Part shown: piece after piece, positions 23,321-34,715 of the stretch
How the letters are laid out: each line of letters opens with the position of its first letter
Numbering within the stretch: position 1 is the first letter of the stretch
Source of the DNA: Ailurus styani
Lineage: Eukaryota > Chordata > Mammalia > Carnivora > Ailuridae
Reading direction: 5' to 3'
Assembly: GCA_002007465.1 (NCBI GenBank)
Contig: LNAC01000163.1
Location: forward strand, 218,812-282,811
DNA length: 64,000 bases
The notes under the pieces: generated by a model
What the model was told of the DNA's origin: nothing
The model's input: only the letters and a program-made list of their open reading frames with translations
Database searches by the model: none
Translations under genes and position numbers: made by a program

Positions 23321-23534
23321 GTGAACGAAAGGATCAAAAGGAACAAAGTGGATCCTAAGTTGCTTATGCAGAACAATGTATATAGTTCTAACAAGCATAT
23401 CATTAGGTAAGGTTGAAATTAGAACATGCCTATAGCCTTGCAGGCATCTTAAAATTTTTCAAGTGTCAGTCACACTTTCTATAAAGAAAAATTATTATTT
23501 TATTTTTTTATTATTAAAAAAATTCTATACATTT

Positions 23535-23747
23535 CTGGGCACCTGGGTGGCTCAGTGGGTTAAAGCCTCTGCCTTCAGCTCAGGTCATAATCTCAGGGTC
23601 CTGGGATCGAGCCCCACATTGGGCTCCCTGCTTGGCGGGGAGCCTGCTTCCTCCCCTCTCTCTCTGCCTGCCTCTGCCTACTTGTGATCTCTCTCTCTCT
23701 CTGTCAAATAAATAAATAAAATATTTAAAAAATACAAATAAAAAAAT
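23535..23747 (+). mobile_element. CAN-SINE in the L1 3'UTR, 19-bp target duplication
   Basis: Flanks aaaaaaattctatacattt (23516-23534 and 23748-23766) are identical and are L1 3'UTR sequence. Younger box 'gtgggttaaagcctctgcc'. Confidence 0.96.
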
Positions 23748-24958
23748 AAAAAAATTCTATACATTTTTCAGTGCTTACTTATCATGATAAGTTATACTCT
23801 TAATCCCTTTCACTTATTTTACTCATCTCCCAACTCAACTCTCCTCTGGCAACCACTAGTTTGTTCTCTTATTTAAGAGTCTGATTTTTGTTTTTGTTTT
23901 TGTGTTTTCTTTCTTTTTTCTTCTTTTGTTCATTTGTTTTGTTTCTTAAGTTCCACATATGAGTGAAATCATATGGTATTTGTCCTACTCTGCCTGAGTA
24001 ATTTCACTTAGCATAATTCCCTTTAGTTTCATCAGTGTTATTGCAACTGGTAAAATCTCATTTTTTATGGCTAATACTCCAATGTATATATCTACCACAT
24101 CTTTATCCATTCATTTATGAACACTTGGGTTGGTTCCAAATTCTGGCTATTGCAAAGGCCACAATAAACATAAGGGTGCAATGCATCTTTTTGAATTAGT
24201 GTTTTCATTTTCTTTGGGTAAATACCCAGTAGTAGAATTGCTGGGTCATATGTTAATTCTAATCTTAAGTTTCTGAGGAACCTACATTGTGTTTCCCACT
24301 GTGGCTGCATCAGCTTGCATTCCCAAAGGTTCCATTTTCTTCACTCCCTTACCAACACTTGCTATTTCTCATGTTTTTGGTTTTAACCATTCTGACAGAT
24401 GTGAGGTGATACCTGATTATTGTTTTGATTTGAATTTCTCTGATGGTTAGTGATATTGAACATCTTTTTATGTGTCTGTTGACCATCTGTATCTTTTCTT
24501 TGGAAAAATGTCTATTTAGGCCCTCTGCCCATTTTCAAATCTGATTATTTGTGGGATTTTTGGTATTGAGTTGTATAAGTTCTTTATATATTTTGGATAT
24601 TAACTCCTTATCATATATATCATTTATAAATATCTCCTCCAATTCAGGTTTTTGTTTTGTTGATGGTTTCCTTCGCTGTGCAAAAGTTTTTAATCTTGGT
24701 GTAGTCTCAACAGTTTAACATTGCTTTTGTTTCCCTTGCCAGTGGAGACATAGCTAAAAAATGTTTCTATGGCTGATGTCAAAGAGATTATTGTCTATGT
24801 TTTGTTCTAGGAATGTTATGGTTTAAGGTCTCACATTTAGATCTTTAATCCATTTTGAGTTTATTTTTTTTATATGGTATAAGAAAGTGGTCTAGTTTCA
24901 TTCTTTTGTATGTATCTAACAAGTTTTCCCCAACACCATTTGTTAAGGAGACTATCTT

Positions 24959-25149
24959 GGGGTGCCTGGGTGGCTCAGTCAGTTAAGCATCTACCTTCGG
25001 CTCAGGTCATGACCTGAGGTCCTGGGATTGATCCCCACAGAGGGTTCCCTGCTCAGTGGGGAGTCTGCTTCTCTCTCTCTCTCTCTCTCACTCTGCCCCT
25101 CCCCCCCTTTGTGCTCTCTCTCAAATAAACAAAATCTTTTTAAAAAATA
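24959..25149 (+). mobile_element. CAN-SINE, older type, in L1
   Basis: Head 'ggggtgcctgggtggctcag', box 'cagttaagcatctacc', CT repeats at 25070-25088. Flanks aaggagactatctt / aaagagaacgtctt are a decayed target duplication of L1 sequence. Confidence 0.93.
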
Positions 25150-25180
25150 AAGAGAACGTCTTTTTCTCATTGTGTATATA

Positions 25181-25352
25181 TATATTTTTTCTTTCTTTTT
25201 TTTTTTTTTTAAGGAGACAGAGGGAGACAGGGAGAGAGAGAATCACCCAGCGCAAAGCCCAATATGGGGCTGGATCTCATAACCCTGAGATCATGACCTG
25301 AGCTAAAATCAAGAGTCAGACACTTAATTGACTGTGCCATCCAGGCACACCC
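25181..25352 (-). mobile_element. CAN-SINE, older type, in L1
   Basis: T14 tail complement, GA block, 'aaccctgagatcatgacctg' and end 'ccatccaggcacacccc'. Flanks tctcattgtgtatat / tcccattgtatattc. It lies about 30 bases from the previous SINE, in opposite orientation. Confidence 0.9.
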
Positions 25353-25657
25353 CTCCCATTGTATATTCTTGCCTCCTTTTTCATAGAATAATTGATCATA
25401 AAAGCATGGGTTTATTTCTGGACTCCTTATTTTGTTCCATTGATCTATGTGTCTGTTTTTATGCCAGTACCATACTGCTTTGATTACTACAGCAGAATAC
25501 ATATTCTTTTCAAGTGTACATGGGACATTCTTTAGAATAGATCATGTAGGCTACAAAACAAGTCTCAACAAATTAAAAAAGCCTAAAATCATATCATACA
25601 TCTTTTCCAGCTACAGTGGTATCAAACCAGAAATAAATCATAAGAAAAAACCTGGTC

Positions 25658-25874
25658 GGGCGCCTGGGTGGCTCAGTGGGTTAAAGCCTCTGCTTTTGGC
25701 TCAGGTCATGATCTCAGGGTCCTGGGATCGAGGCCCGCATCGGGCTCCCTGCTCAGCGGGGAGCCTGCTTCCCCCTCTCTCTCTGTCTGCCTCTCTGCCT
25801 CCTTGTGATCTCTCTCCCTCTGTGAAATAAATAAATAAAATCTTTAAAAAAAAAAAAAAAGAAAAAAGAAAAGT
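25658..25874 (+). mobile_element. CAN-SINE, young, in L1 ORF2
   Basis: CpG-retaining head and 'gcccgcatcgggctccctg' box, long A tail with G interruptions. Flanks aaaaacctggtc (25646-25657, 25875-25886) are exact. Confidence 0.97.
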
Positions 25875-26428
25875 AAAAACCTGGTCATTCTGAGGTCAAA
25901 ATTTCACTGGTACCAAAATCAGATAAATACATTACAAAGAAGAGACCTATAGGCCAAGATCTCTGATGCACATGGTTGCAAAAATCTTCAACAAAATATT
26001 AGCAAACTGGATCCAACAGTACATTAAAACAGTCATTTACCATGACCAAGTGTGATTTATTCCTGAGATGCAGAGGTAGTTCAATATTTGTAAAACAATC
26101 AATATAATATCTCACATCAATAAGAGAAAAGATATAAGTCATATGGTCATTTCAATAGATACAGAAAAAGCATTTAAGAAAGTACAAAATCCATTCATGA
26201 TAAAAACCTTCAAAAAGAAGGTTTAGAGGGAACATACCTCAACATAATAAAGGTCATATGTGAAAAACCCACAGCTGACATCATACTCAATAGGAAAAAT
26301 GGAGAGATTTTCCTCTTGTGCCAGGAACAAGTAAAAGATGTCCACTCACTACTTTTAATCAGCATGGTACTGGAAGTCCTAGCCACAGCAATCAGACAAC
26401 AAAAAGGAATAAAAGAAATCCAAACTGG

Positions 26429-26643
26429 GGGCGCCTGGGTGGCTCAGTGGGTTGAAGCCTCTGCTTTCGGCTCGGGTCATGATCTCAGGGTCCTGGGATC
26501 GAGGCCCGCGTCGGGCTCTCTGCTCGTCAGGGAGCCTGCTTCCTCCTCTCTCTCTGCCTCTCTGCCTACTTGTGATCTCTCTCTCTCTGTGTCAAATAAA
26601 TAATAAAAATAAAAATCTTAAAAAAAAAAAGAAAAAGAAAAAA
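26429..26643 (+). mobile_element. CAN-SINE, young, perfect 18-bp target duplication
   Basis: Flanks aaaagaaatccaaactgg (26411-26428 and 26644-26661) are identical. It retains many CpGs ('gcccgcgtcgggctctctg'), so it is among the youngest here. Inserted just upstream of the FADD motif remnant. Confidence 0.98.
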
Positions 26644-27207
26644 AAAAGAAATCCAAACTGGTAAAGAAGAAGTAAAACTTCTACTATTTGCAGATGACAT
26701 GATACCATATACAGAAAATCCTAAAGACTCCACTAAAAAACTACTAGAACTAAAAAATGAATTAACTAAAGTTTCAGGATACAAAATCAATGTACAGAAA
26801 TTGGTTGCATTTCTATACACTAATAATGAAGTAGCAGAAAGAGAAATAAAATAATCACAATTACAATTGCACAAAAAAGAATAAACTACATAGGAATAAA
26901 CTTAACCAAGGAGGTGAGAGACTTATATGCCAAACACTATAAAATATTGATGAAAGAAACAGAAGTTGATACAAACAGGTGGAAATATATTCTATGCTCA
27001 TGGATTGGGAGAACCAACACTGTTAAAATGTCAACCCTACCCAAAGATATCTACAGATTTAATGCAATCACTATTAAAATACCAACATCATTTTTCATAG
27101 AACAAATAATCCTAAAATTTGTATGGAACCACAAAAAACCCCAAATAGCCAAAACAATCTTAAAAAGAACAAAACTAGAGGTGTCACAATCTCAGATTTC
27201 AAGAGTG

Positions 27208-27857
27208 TTCATAGTTTTAATAATTATTATTAGATCATGTTTATTTTCCTGTAAAACATGTTCTAAGATGCTAGCTAGTTCCAGTAGAAGAAAACTTTTA
27301 AAAAACTCCACTACATTCCCTTCTCCCAGCACAGAGTAAAGTGTGTATTAATCACCTATCTACTTCTTGTGTACAGAAATGAATTGTTTCTAGTTTGAAA
27401 ACGACAATATATCCCACATTCCAGCACGGTGATTGGCACTTATGTAATAGGAGTGAAAAGTGTGAGTGAGCATTTAAAGCGGGCAGCAAACTTCTTTAAT
27501 GGATTGAAGGTAAGGAACGGAAACCACAAGGCATGGGGTGGGTGTGCTGGAGTCGAGGACTAACAGTCTGTTCCCAGCAAGATAAAATTAGAGATTTGAT
27601 TTAATGTGAGAAAGATAAAAGAATAACTGAAAAGGAGACCAAAGAGAAGCATGAGATAATCCAGTAAGTTTTAGGCTATAGAAGTTTAAACAGGTATTAA
27701 AGGTCCTCAGTGGCCAAAGGCTCTTTGTGAAAGAGGATTGCTAATACAATCTGAAGGTATTTACTTTGATGTGGTATGACATTCACTATTCCATCTTTTC
27801 CCAAATCTTCAGAAACATCAGTATTAGTAACAAGTCCATTTCTTGGGTTTCAAAGGG

Positions 27858-27859
<2 letters not shown>
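27208..27859. other. Unique sequence
   Basis: 27380-27700 is slightly more GC-rich than its surroundings, but no gene or repeat is recognised. Confidence 0.4.
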
Positions 27860-27906
<47 letters not shown>

Positions 27907-27909
27907 CGT
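27860..27909. repeat. (TG)n running into (CG)n
   Basis: About 19 TG units pass directly into alternating CG, then 'tgcacgcttgcgtg'. Open frames across it on both strands are microsatellite artefacts. Confidence 0.98.
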
Positions 27910-29680
27910 GCACGCTTGCGTGTCCATAAGTGCATGTATGGTGGTGGTAACAGTATTTTTTTTTTGTTTTTCCTCAAAAGCAAGAGATTGGCTCATTTTC
28001 AAGTCCTTGCTGACATTATGCAAGTCAAATATTGCATATATAGGATGGCAAGAAAGCATATCAACTGAGGATGTAAATGTTTGCGCCGTGAGAGTACGAA
28101 CATTTTTACCATCCTCTAACACACTTCAAAATACTTGGGGACAATTTCAGAGCATGAAAATTTCATTTTAAGTAATCATATCTAGATTTCAAGCAGGCAG
28201 AAGAATCTAGGATGCAGATACCTTGTGAGTTACAATGAACAAGTTGATCCATATTTATGTCATTATAGAGACCTGCGAAATCATATAGACGATTCCTGCA
28301 TTTTACACATAGGAAGAAGTAAAAAAGAAGTGATCCAATTAAATACATCAGCAGGAAGGGTGCAACACTAAAAATATAACCCAGGATCACCGCTTTATAG
28401 CATTTGACAAGACCAGAGCTCTTTGTAATATTCCATGATTCAAATCCCTCTAACAAGGCTACACTTGAATTTGCTTTAGATAAGGGACAGCCTTCAGATT
28501 TCCTATTTGAATGCATTTAAATGTATACAGATATTTGAATATAAAAGTCATATTTCAAAAATCATGCTCAGAGTCCAGTGTTTTTTATACCCATTTATCC
28601 TGGTTTATATGATACATGCTTAATTAGGATATCAACTTGAATAGAAATGTTCTTCCCTAGGTCTCTTAATATCAGTAGATATTTTTGAACTATATTGTTA
28701 AATAAAATATATAAATCTAAAATAGCTTTTCTAATCTATTGTTTTCTAAGTTTAAACTTATGCCCTCCTTAGGCAATAAAGTTATAAGTTGCTGAAAAAG
28801 GGAACTACAGTATAAATTCTATTATTGGAAATGTTGAAATACAGATAGGGCTATGTTTGATTCTTTCAGAATTACTCATTTCTATATTTTGGCTTCCAAC
28901 CTTTTTCCAAGCATTAGAATCAGGAATGCTAAGAATAGTATTAGTTACAGCATTTTCCATGAGTGAAAGTGGACCAGGTTTCTATAAATAATGCATTTTA
29001 AATTAACTAGTAGGAACATCCTTGACTTAGAAAATACTTCCTGGTTTTAAGTTCCAGATAGGAAATATGTGTACAAAATATAATCATCACCATCCATTAC
29101 TACTAAAGAACTTTATTCTCTCCCAGTTGATTGCTACCCAGTTTATACTAGGAAGTTGTTTAGTTATGGAGTTTGCAGTGTGTTCTTATTTATATTTCCT
29201 GTATTCATATATATTATAGAGTATCAAGAATTCTCCCTTGGACAAAAAAAATTATGGTACCTATTTCTGAAATTATTATACAATCATTTGAACATTTCTG
29301 ATACACGGAAGAAATGAAATAAGAGTAATGGATATAACTATGTCTATATGTCAATTAAAAAAAGTTAGGGGTTTATAGATGATAAATATTTTGGATATTT
29401 TTACTAGACACTAAATTCTCTGAGAAAAAAGCCCAGATGACTTAACTATCTTTTAACTTCTTCTTTCTTAAAGCCTCCAATCATTTTCTTTATATTCCTA
29501 TCTGTATTAAGATTGTAAATATTTAATTCTGATTAATCTAGTCCCACATTTCCTCTGTAAAGTAATACTTAAAAAGCTAAATTCTTACAAAGCTTAAGTA
29601 TTTTAAAAGTGCCTTGATGAGTAATCTAATTTAATCATTATGATATATTCAGGTATGATATTTTGATTTATAATAAGCAT
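27910..29680. other. Unique AT-rich sequence
   Basis: No supported gene. A 117-codon minus-strand frame (28163-28516) with one hydrophobic stretch is discussed under findings. Confidence 0.4.
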
Positions 29681-29690
29681 TATATATTTT

Positions 29691-29864
29691 TTAAGCTTTT
29701 ATTTATTTATTTTAGAAAAAGCAGGGGAAGTAGGAGAGAGAGAATCTCAAGCAGACACAGCACTAAACGCAGAGCCCAGTGCTGGGCTCAATTCCAAAAC
29801 CCTGAGACCACCACCTGAGCAGATACCAAGATTCTGGTGATTAACTGTGCCACCCAGGCACCTC
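29691..29864 (-). mobile_element. CAN-SINE, old
   Basis: 'ttttatttatttatttta', GA block, 'aaccctgagaccaccacctg', end 'ccacccaggcacc'. The repeated tatatattt on both sides may be its decayed target duplication. Confidence 0.88.
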
Positions 29865-29900
29865 AACAAAAACTATATATTTGGTCTTTTTCTGCTTTTC

Positions 29901-30108
29901 TTTTCTTTTTTTTTTTTTAAAGATTTTATTTATTTATTTCACAGAGGGAGAGAGATCACAAGGAGGCAGAGAGGCAGGCAGAGAGAGAGAGGGGGAAGCA
30001 GACTCCCTGCTGAGCAGAGAGCCCGATGTGGGCCTCGATCCCAGGACCCTGAGATCATGACCTGAGCCGAAAGCAGAGGCTTTAACCCACTGAGCCACCC
30101 AGGCGCCC
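29901..30108 (-). mobile_element. CAN-SINE, young, perfect 16-bp target duplication
   Basis: Flanks ctttttctgcttttct (29885-29900 and 30109-30124) are identical. Complete T tail complement, GA block, 'gatgtgggcctcgatccca' and 'ccacccaggcgcccc'. Confidence 0.98.
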
Positions 30109-30179
30109 CTTTTTCTGCTTTTCTGGCACAGAGCTCTTAAAACCCTTAAAATTTCTTAAGTGATTAAAGTGATAAAGGT

Positions 30180-30920
30180 CTTTTGTTGTGTTAATGATGT
30201 GACTTTTGGAACTCACCTAGGGATGGGGGCCTGGTTGCCAGGAGAACCAATCAAGTAATGAGAGGGTTGGAACTTTCAGTCCTTCTGACCTCCCAGGAGG
30301 AGAGGGGGCTGAAGGTTGAATCGGTTTCCGATGGTCAGTGATTTAATCAATCATGCCCATGTAATGAAGCCTCCACAGAATCCCAAAAGGACTGGGTTTG
30401 GAGAACTCCTGTATTGGTGAACACATGGAGATATGGGAAGAATGGTGTGATCAGAGAGGGCGTGGAAACTCTGCCCTGTTTCCATGCCTTGCCTTATGCA
30501 TCTCTTCCTTCTGCCTGTTTCTGAGTTTATCCTTTTACAATGAACTGGTTGTCTAGTAAGTAAAATGTTTCTTTGAGTTTTGTGAGCCACTCTAGCAAAT
30601 TAATTGAACCACGGTCATGCTTGTGGTAACTTCTGATCTATAGCCACTCAGTCAGAAGCACAGGTGACAACTTGGACTTGTGACTGGCCATCTGAAGTCC
30701 AAGGAAGTAGTTATAGGAAGCTCTAATTGCAGCTGGTTGGTCAGAACCTGGGCTTCTGACTGTTGTCCCAAGAGAGTGGGGAGTAATCTTATAGGATGGA
30801 ACTTTAACCTGTGGAATCTGATGCTATCACCAGGTATATTAGAATTGAGTTGAATGGTAGGACACCAACGGTGTTAGTGAGAATTGCTTGTTGGTGCAAT
30901 TGCCCACTAAACATTCATTA
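30180..30920 (+). mobile_element. Solo LTR of an old endogenous retrovirus-like element
   Basis: A long stretch fits a known mammalian LTR consensus: 'gcctggttgccaggagaacc', 'gatttaatcaatcatgccca', 'gtaatgaagcctccacagaa', 'gtctagtaagtaaaatgttt' and 'gtgagccactctagcaaatt'. Further along are 'cagtcagaagcacaggtgac' and 'aatctgatgctatcaccagg'. I recognise the sequence but not the subfamily name. No gag/pol/env sequence adjoins it. Confidence 0.65.
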
Positions 30921-31287
30921 AAATTGGTTCCAGGTCCCAGGAAGGGCAGGACATCATTTCATAAATGAGAAAATAGATTTCTCAGTTTTTCAGTGAAATT
31001 TCCATGACCATGGTGTCTTCTGTTCTTGCTTTTCCATGGAAAGACAGAGATTTCATTGGCTCTGAATCATGAAATCCCAAGTTTGTCCAGTCTCCTCAGG
31101 CCACTAAAAGAAACAGGTGAAAAAGACATTCAGGGTAAAGGGCCAATTTACTTCTATAGGGCTTTTGGGAACTCATATCCTTGGTATATTCAGCAGAAGC
31201 ACATGAGTTCAATAGTTGATTTTAAGATTCATCTTGACAAAACCAGGCTAACCACTGTATCCCCCTGAGAACTATGGAAGAGTTTAA

Positions 31288-31490
31288 GGGAAAGTATTCT
31301 AAAGGCTGATGGTCTGTGTTTAAATTCCACCTCAGGCACTTGGCTCTATGCCCTTGAGCCTGTTACTAATAGTTAAAGTTCAGTTTGCTATACTTAAGTG
31401 AAGGATTTGATATGAAAGTTTAAGGAAACGAGGCTTGAGGGGTGCCTAACAAGGCACAGAATAAGCATTCAACAATAATTACTACCATTT
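31288..31490 (+). mobile_element. MIR fragment
   Basis: MIR order: 'ggtctgtgtttaaattccac' (tRNA-like B-box side), diverged centre, then 'gcacagaataagcattcaac'. Confidence 0.7.
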
Positions 31491-31559
31491 TCATTTTTAT
31501 GAACTTATAAGCTCCTAGTATTTGGATGGCAGAATAGACGTATAAAAAGATACACCTAG

Positions 31560-31765
31560 GAGCTCCTGGGTGGTTCAGTCGGTTAAGTGTCTGATTCTTG
31601 ATTTTGGCTCAGGTCAGGATCTCAGGGTCATGAGGCTGAGACCCACATTGGGCTCCATGCTCAGCAGGGAATCTGCTTGAGAATCTTTCCTTCTTCCTCT
31701 GCCCCTCTCCCTGCTTGCATGCAGGTGCTCTCTTTCTTTCTCTCAAATCAATAAATAAATCTTAA
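31560..31765 (+). mobile_element. CAN-SINE, older type
   Basis: Head 'gagctcctgggtggttcagt', box 'cggttaagtgtctgattctt', CT block, AATAAATAAA tail. Flanks aaaaagatacacctag / aaaaagacacacctag differ at one base. Confidence 0.95.
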
Positions 31766-31781
31766 AAAAAGACACACCTAG

Positions 31782-32075
31782 AAAAAAACAAGGCCAAAGT
31801 CTAGAGTGCAGATGAAATAACATACCATACTCTAGTAATTTTTAGGACACATCTACTTTTATGCAATCAACAGCCCCAAACAGTCCCACTACATCATATG
31901 GTGTAGAACAATCTGACCTCACATGGTAGAGCCAACTTCTTTAAATATGGTTCATAGACCTGTCTCAAAATCACATAGAATTCTTGTTATAAAATATTAA
32001 TAGCAAAGATAATATTATCAAGCAAATTTGGATAAGGAACACTTCAGGTTCTCTATTTGAATGAATTTGAATGTG

Positions 32076-32108
<33 letters not shown>

Positions 32109-32329
32109 TTGAAACTTATTTATACCTTAAGTCTCAATTCTAAACTTGGACAAACTGACAATTCTTATTCTCTCTCTCACACACACACAAAAACACATAC
32201 TCTTAAGTAAACTTAATCATTTCAATTCAGATTAATTCATTATACCTTATTTTTTTAAAGTGTAAATCTAAATTAACTAGTCCTCTCCACCCCACCTCTG
32301 TCCAGACTGATTCCATATTCCAGTAAAAA
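31782..32329. other. Unique sequence with a TG microsatellite
   Basis: Holds the (TG)n at 32079-32107 and a short (TC)(AC) run at about 32171-32189. No gene. Confidence 0.45.
32079..32107. repeat. (TG)n microsatellite
   Basis: About 14 TG units. Confidence 0.98.
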
Positions 32330-32830
32330 GTGCCATTGGGAAAGGACTGTCTAGACAATGCATCTCATCACTTTGGGCCATGAGAGGTTCATACTTAATA
32401 ACCTTTAGCGACTCCTAATTTTCTACACGATGACACCTAAATTCCTTAGTAAGACATATAAGGCCTACCATTTTCCTACTTTCTTCTGCCTCCTTATTTC
32501 ATATATCTCCCTGCTTCAGTTTCTGGGCTCTTAACTCTTTAAAGATGAAAACACATACTTTATTTGAATTTATGACTTTGCTGATTTTCCTCTTTCTACT
32601 TGGAGTATTTTTCTCTTGCCTCTTTAATTGGCTCATTCCTATTCATTATTAAGATTCAGAAGACTTCTTAAGGAATTTTTTCTGCACCCAACTGAATGCA
32701 TACACACAAAAACATACCCTTATCGAGATGGTGTTCCTCTCCTGGGTCTCCAATAATACTCTGCTACCAAATCTTCACCATGATTTTTAAATTATCTATT
32801 ATCTTCTCCTGCCCACTGGGCCCCTTCGCA
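32330..32830 (+). mobile_element. L2 fragment
   Basis: Matches L2: 'cacctaaattccttagtaag', 'ataaggcctaccattttcc', 'ttctacttggagtatttttc' and 'aagattcagaagacttctta'. Probably the same element as the L2 3' end at 33585-33725. Confidence 0.65.
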
Positions 32831-32980
32831 GGCATATTATTAATGCAATTGCATAGGGCTCAACTTTCAGAAGGGTTCCACATTTGGGTTTCAATGATCT
32901 GCAGTCATTGTCTTGAAGTTTTTAATAATCTTATCTTGCATTTGTGTTTTTAAGTTAAGTATGATAGGATAATGGAGAAT

Positions 32981-32982
32981 GT

Positions 32983-33039
<57 letters not shown>
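32981..33039. repeat. (TG)n(GA)n compound microsatellite
   Basis: About 13 TG units switch to about 16 GA units. Confidence 0.98.
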
Positions 33040-33043
<4 letters not shown>

Positions 33044-33584
33044 TGATGGGTAGGAGGCTTAGAGCCTGAGATCCTAGATATCTTGCCTCCTATTGCTTCC
33101 CACATCCCTTGAACAGATTCTCAGCTGTCCACTCCTCTATCATCTGGCCCTCCCCCTCCCCTGCACCTCCCACACACAGACATACCACATTGCTGTGGTC
33201 ATGGTCAGGTGTATGCTCTAGGGCATTTCAAGGGGGGCAAAGTAAATGTTTCCACCCCAGGGCTGGTACACCACTGTGTATTCGGAGAGTAACCATTCAT
33301 CCCTGATCCAGGAATCAAAGGCTGCATGGTAAGAGATTGTAACCTGAGGGTAGATGATCTATGAGGGGTTAGCTAAGTGAGCCAGTAGAAACAGAGCAAA
33401 ATTATTTCCAAGGCCACATTAAACAGCAAATTTAAAAAAAAATCCCAGATTAAGAAATATACAATGAAAAGTGAAAACCTTTTATATTTTATTACTTTTA
33501 AGTGCACCTCTTTCCTATTATTTGAACAAAGGTCCCAGCATTTTTGTTTTGCCTGAGCCCTACAGGTTATATACCCAAACCTGC
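33040..33584. other. Unassigned sequence, GC-richer at 33090-33310
   Basis: Contains a pyrimidine-rich stretch around 33145-33180. No gene or repeat I can support. Confidence 0.35.
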
Positions 33585-33725
33585 CTGTCTGAGTCTATGA
33601 AATCCTTAAGTTTGGGACTGTCCTATTCATCTCTGTAAATGCAGCATATGGCATGGCACCTATTACACAATGAGCACCCATTATATATTTGCTAAATGAA
33701 TGAGTAAATGAATAATTATTGCAAA
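33585..33725 (+). mobile_element. L2 3' end
   Basis: 'ccttaagtttgggactgtcc', then 'gcatatggcatggcacctat' and 'atatttgctaaatgaatgag' match the 3' terminus of L2. Confidence 0.75.
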
Positions 33726-34501
33726 ATAATTTACCACCTTCCATAAGAAGGTATGCTTGAATAGTAGTAAGATCTGTGATGAAGAGATACTTGCAAAAAA
33801 CTTTTGACTTGTTCATCACAACACATAACAAATAGCATATAAAAGCTGTAAAAAACTGAAATAACATTTTCTACACACTAATAAAATTGACTTCATGCCC
33901 TGCCTCTTTTCAAAATATTTTTTTTCCAAAACATTTTTGTTATCTGCCATATTTTAGTAAAAAAAAAAGCTATAAATGTCTTCTCTTTGATTTGGTACTG
34001 TGACTAAAGAAGTGATTTTCATTTGTTTTTATCAGTAAAGGGGTTTGAAATTATACCAAGCAACCGTGCACCAAGTACTTGGGAGAAAAATGCATTCAGA
34101 AAAGAAATACATATCTATACCAACATGTGGATAGTGATTAAATGAATCAAGAGTTGAACTATTCTGTGTACTATAGTGCCTAAGCCATTTGGCAACTGTG
34201 CTTATGATGTCAATTTTAATATTATATATGTTGATTTCAGTCTTGTAGAAAGGGGAAGAAAAAGCTTGAGGGCAGAGTGCTTTTGTAAATAAAATATGTG
34301 CTATATGGCTAGATAAATCCAGGTAAATGTTAATTTGCATTCATTCAATTTTCTACTACTACTTGCTGACGATACAGTATAGAAAGATATTACAGTCTGG
34401 TCTTACATGGAAAAACTCAGAAGTATTACAGAAGTAGATATTTTGATAAAATGATTTAAATGTAAAGAGACCTCTGTTAGAGAAGGTAATCTTTATTCAG
34501 T
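33726..34501. other. Unique AT-rich sequence
   Basis: No gene or repeat recognised. Confidence 0.4.
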
Positions 34502-34517
34502 AAGTCAACTATTTTTT

Positions 34518-34699
34518 TAAAAAAAGATTTTAATTATTTATTTGAGAGAGAGAGGGCACAAGCAGGAGGAGGGGCAGAGGGAGAGAGACAAGTGGACTCT
34601 CCATTAAGCAGGGGAGATGACTTAGGGCTCCATCCCAGGACTCTGAGATCATGACCTGAGCAGTCAGATGCTTAACTGAGTGAGCCACCCATGCGCCCC
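34518..34699 (-). mobile_element. CAN-SINE, older type
   Basis: Flanks aagtcaactatttttt / aagtcaaccatttttt differ once. GA block, 'gctccatcccaggactctga', end 'ccacccatgcgcccc'. Confidence 0.95.
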
Positions 34700-34715
34700 A
34701 AGTCAACCATTTTTT

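Larger units (their letters stand above)
25489..27200 (+). pseudogene. L1 ORF2 remnant: endonuclease end and reverse transcriptase palm
   Basis: Sense ORF2 pieces include [12 protein letters not shown] (endonuclease C-terminal part), a 'DQV' RT box and DAEKAF-like 'gatacagaaaaagcattt' near 26158. The catalytic FADD motif (TTT GCA GAT GAC, 26687-26698) is intact. After the RT come [12 protein letters not shown] and [12 protein letters not shown]. Stops, frameshifts and two SINE insertions make it non-functional. It is the inverted 5' half of the element at 23487-27207. Confidence 0.88.
23487..27207 (-). mobile_element. Large 5'-inverted L1 (3' half antisense, 5' half sense)
   Basis: From 23487 to 25488 the plus strand carries antisense L1: 3'UTR ('ttccacatatgagtgaaatc'), ORF2 C-terminus and on to 'catactgctttgattactac'. 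At 25489 it flips to sense L1, starting near the end of the endonuclease domain and running through the RT to 'aatctcagatttcaag' at about 27200. In intact L1 these two endpoints lie only about a dozen bases apart, so the pieces are one element with an inverted 5' half. Five CAN-SINEs interrupt it. Frames are decayed. Confidence 0.87.

Noticed and set aside
25447..25830. 127-codon plus-strand frame
   Set aside because: A fusion of antisense L1, sense L1 endonuclease and CAN-SINE sequence, not a gene.
27766..28171. Overlapping open frames of 90-131 codons on both strands across the TG/CG tract
   Set aside because: They owe their length to the dinucleotide repeat, which encodes stop-free Val/Cys or Thr/His runs in several frames.
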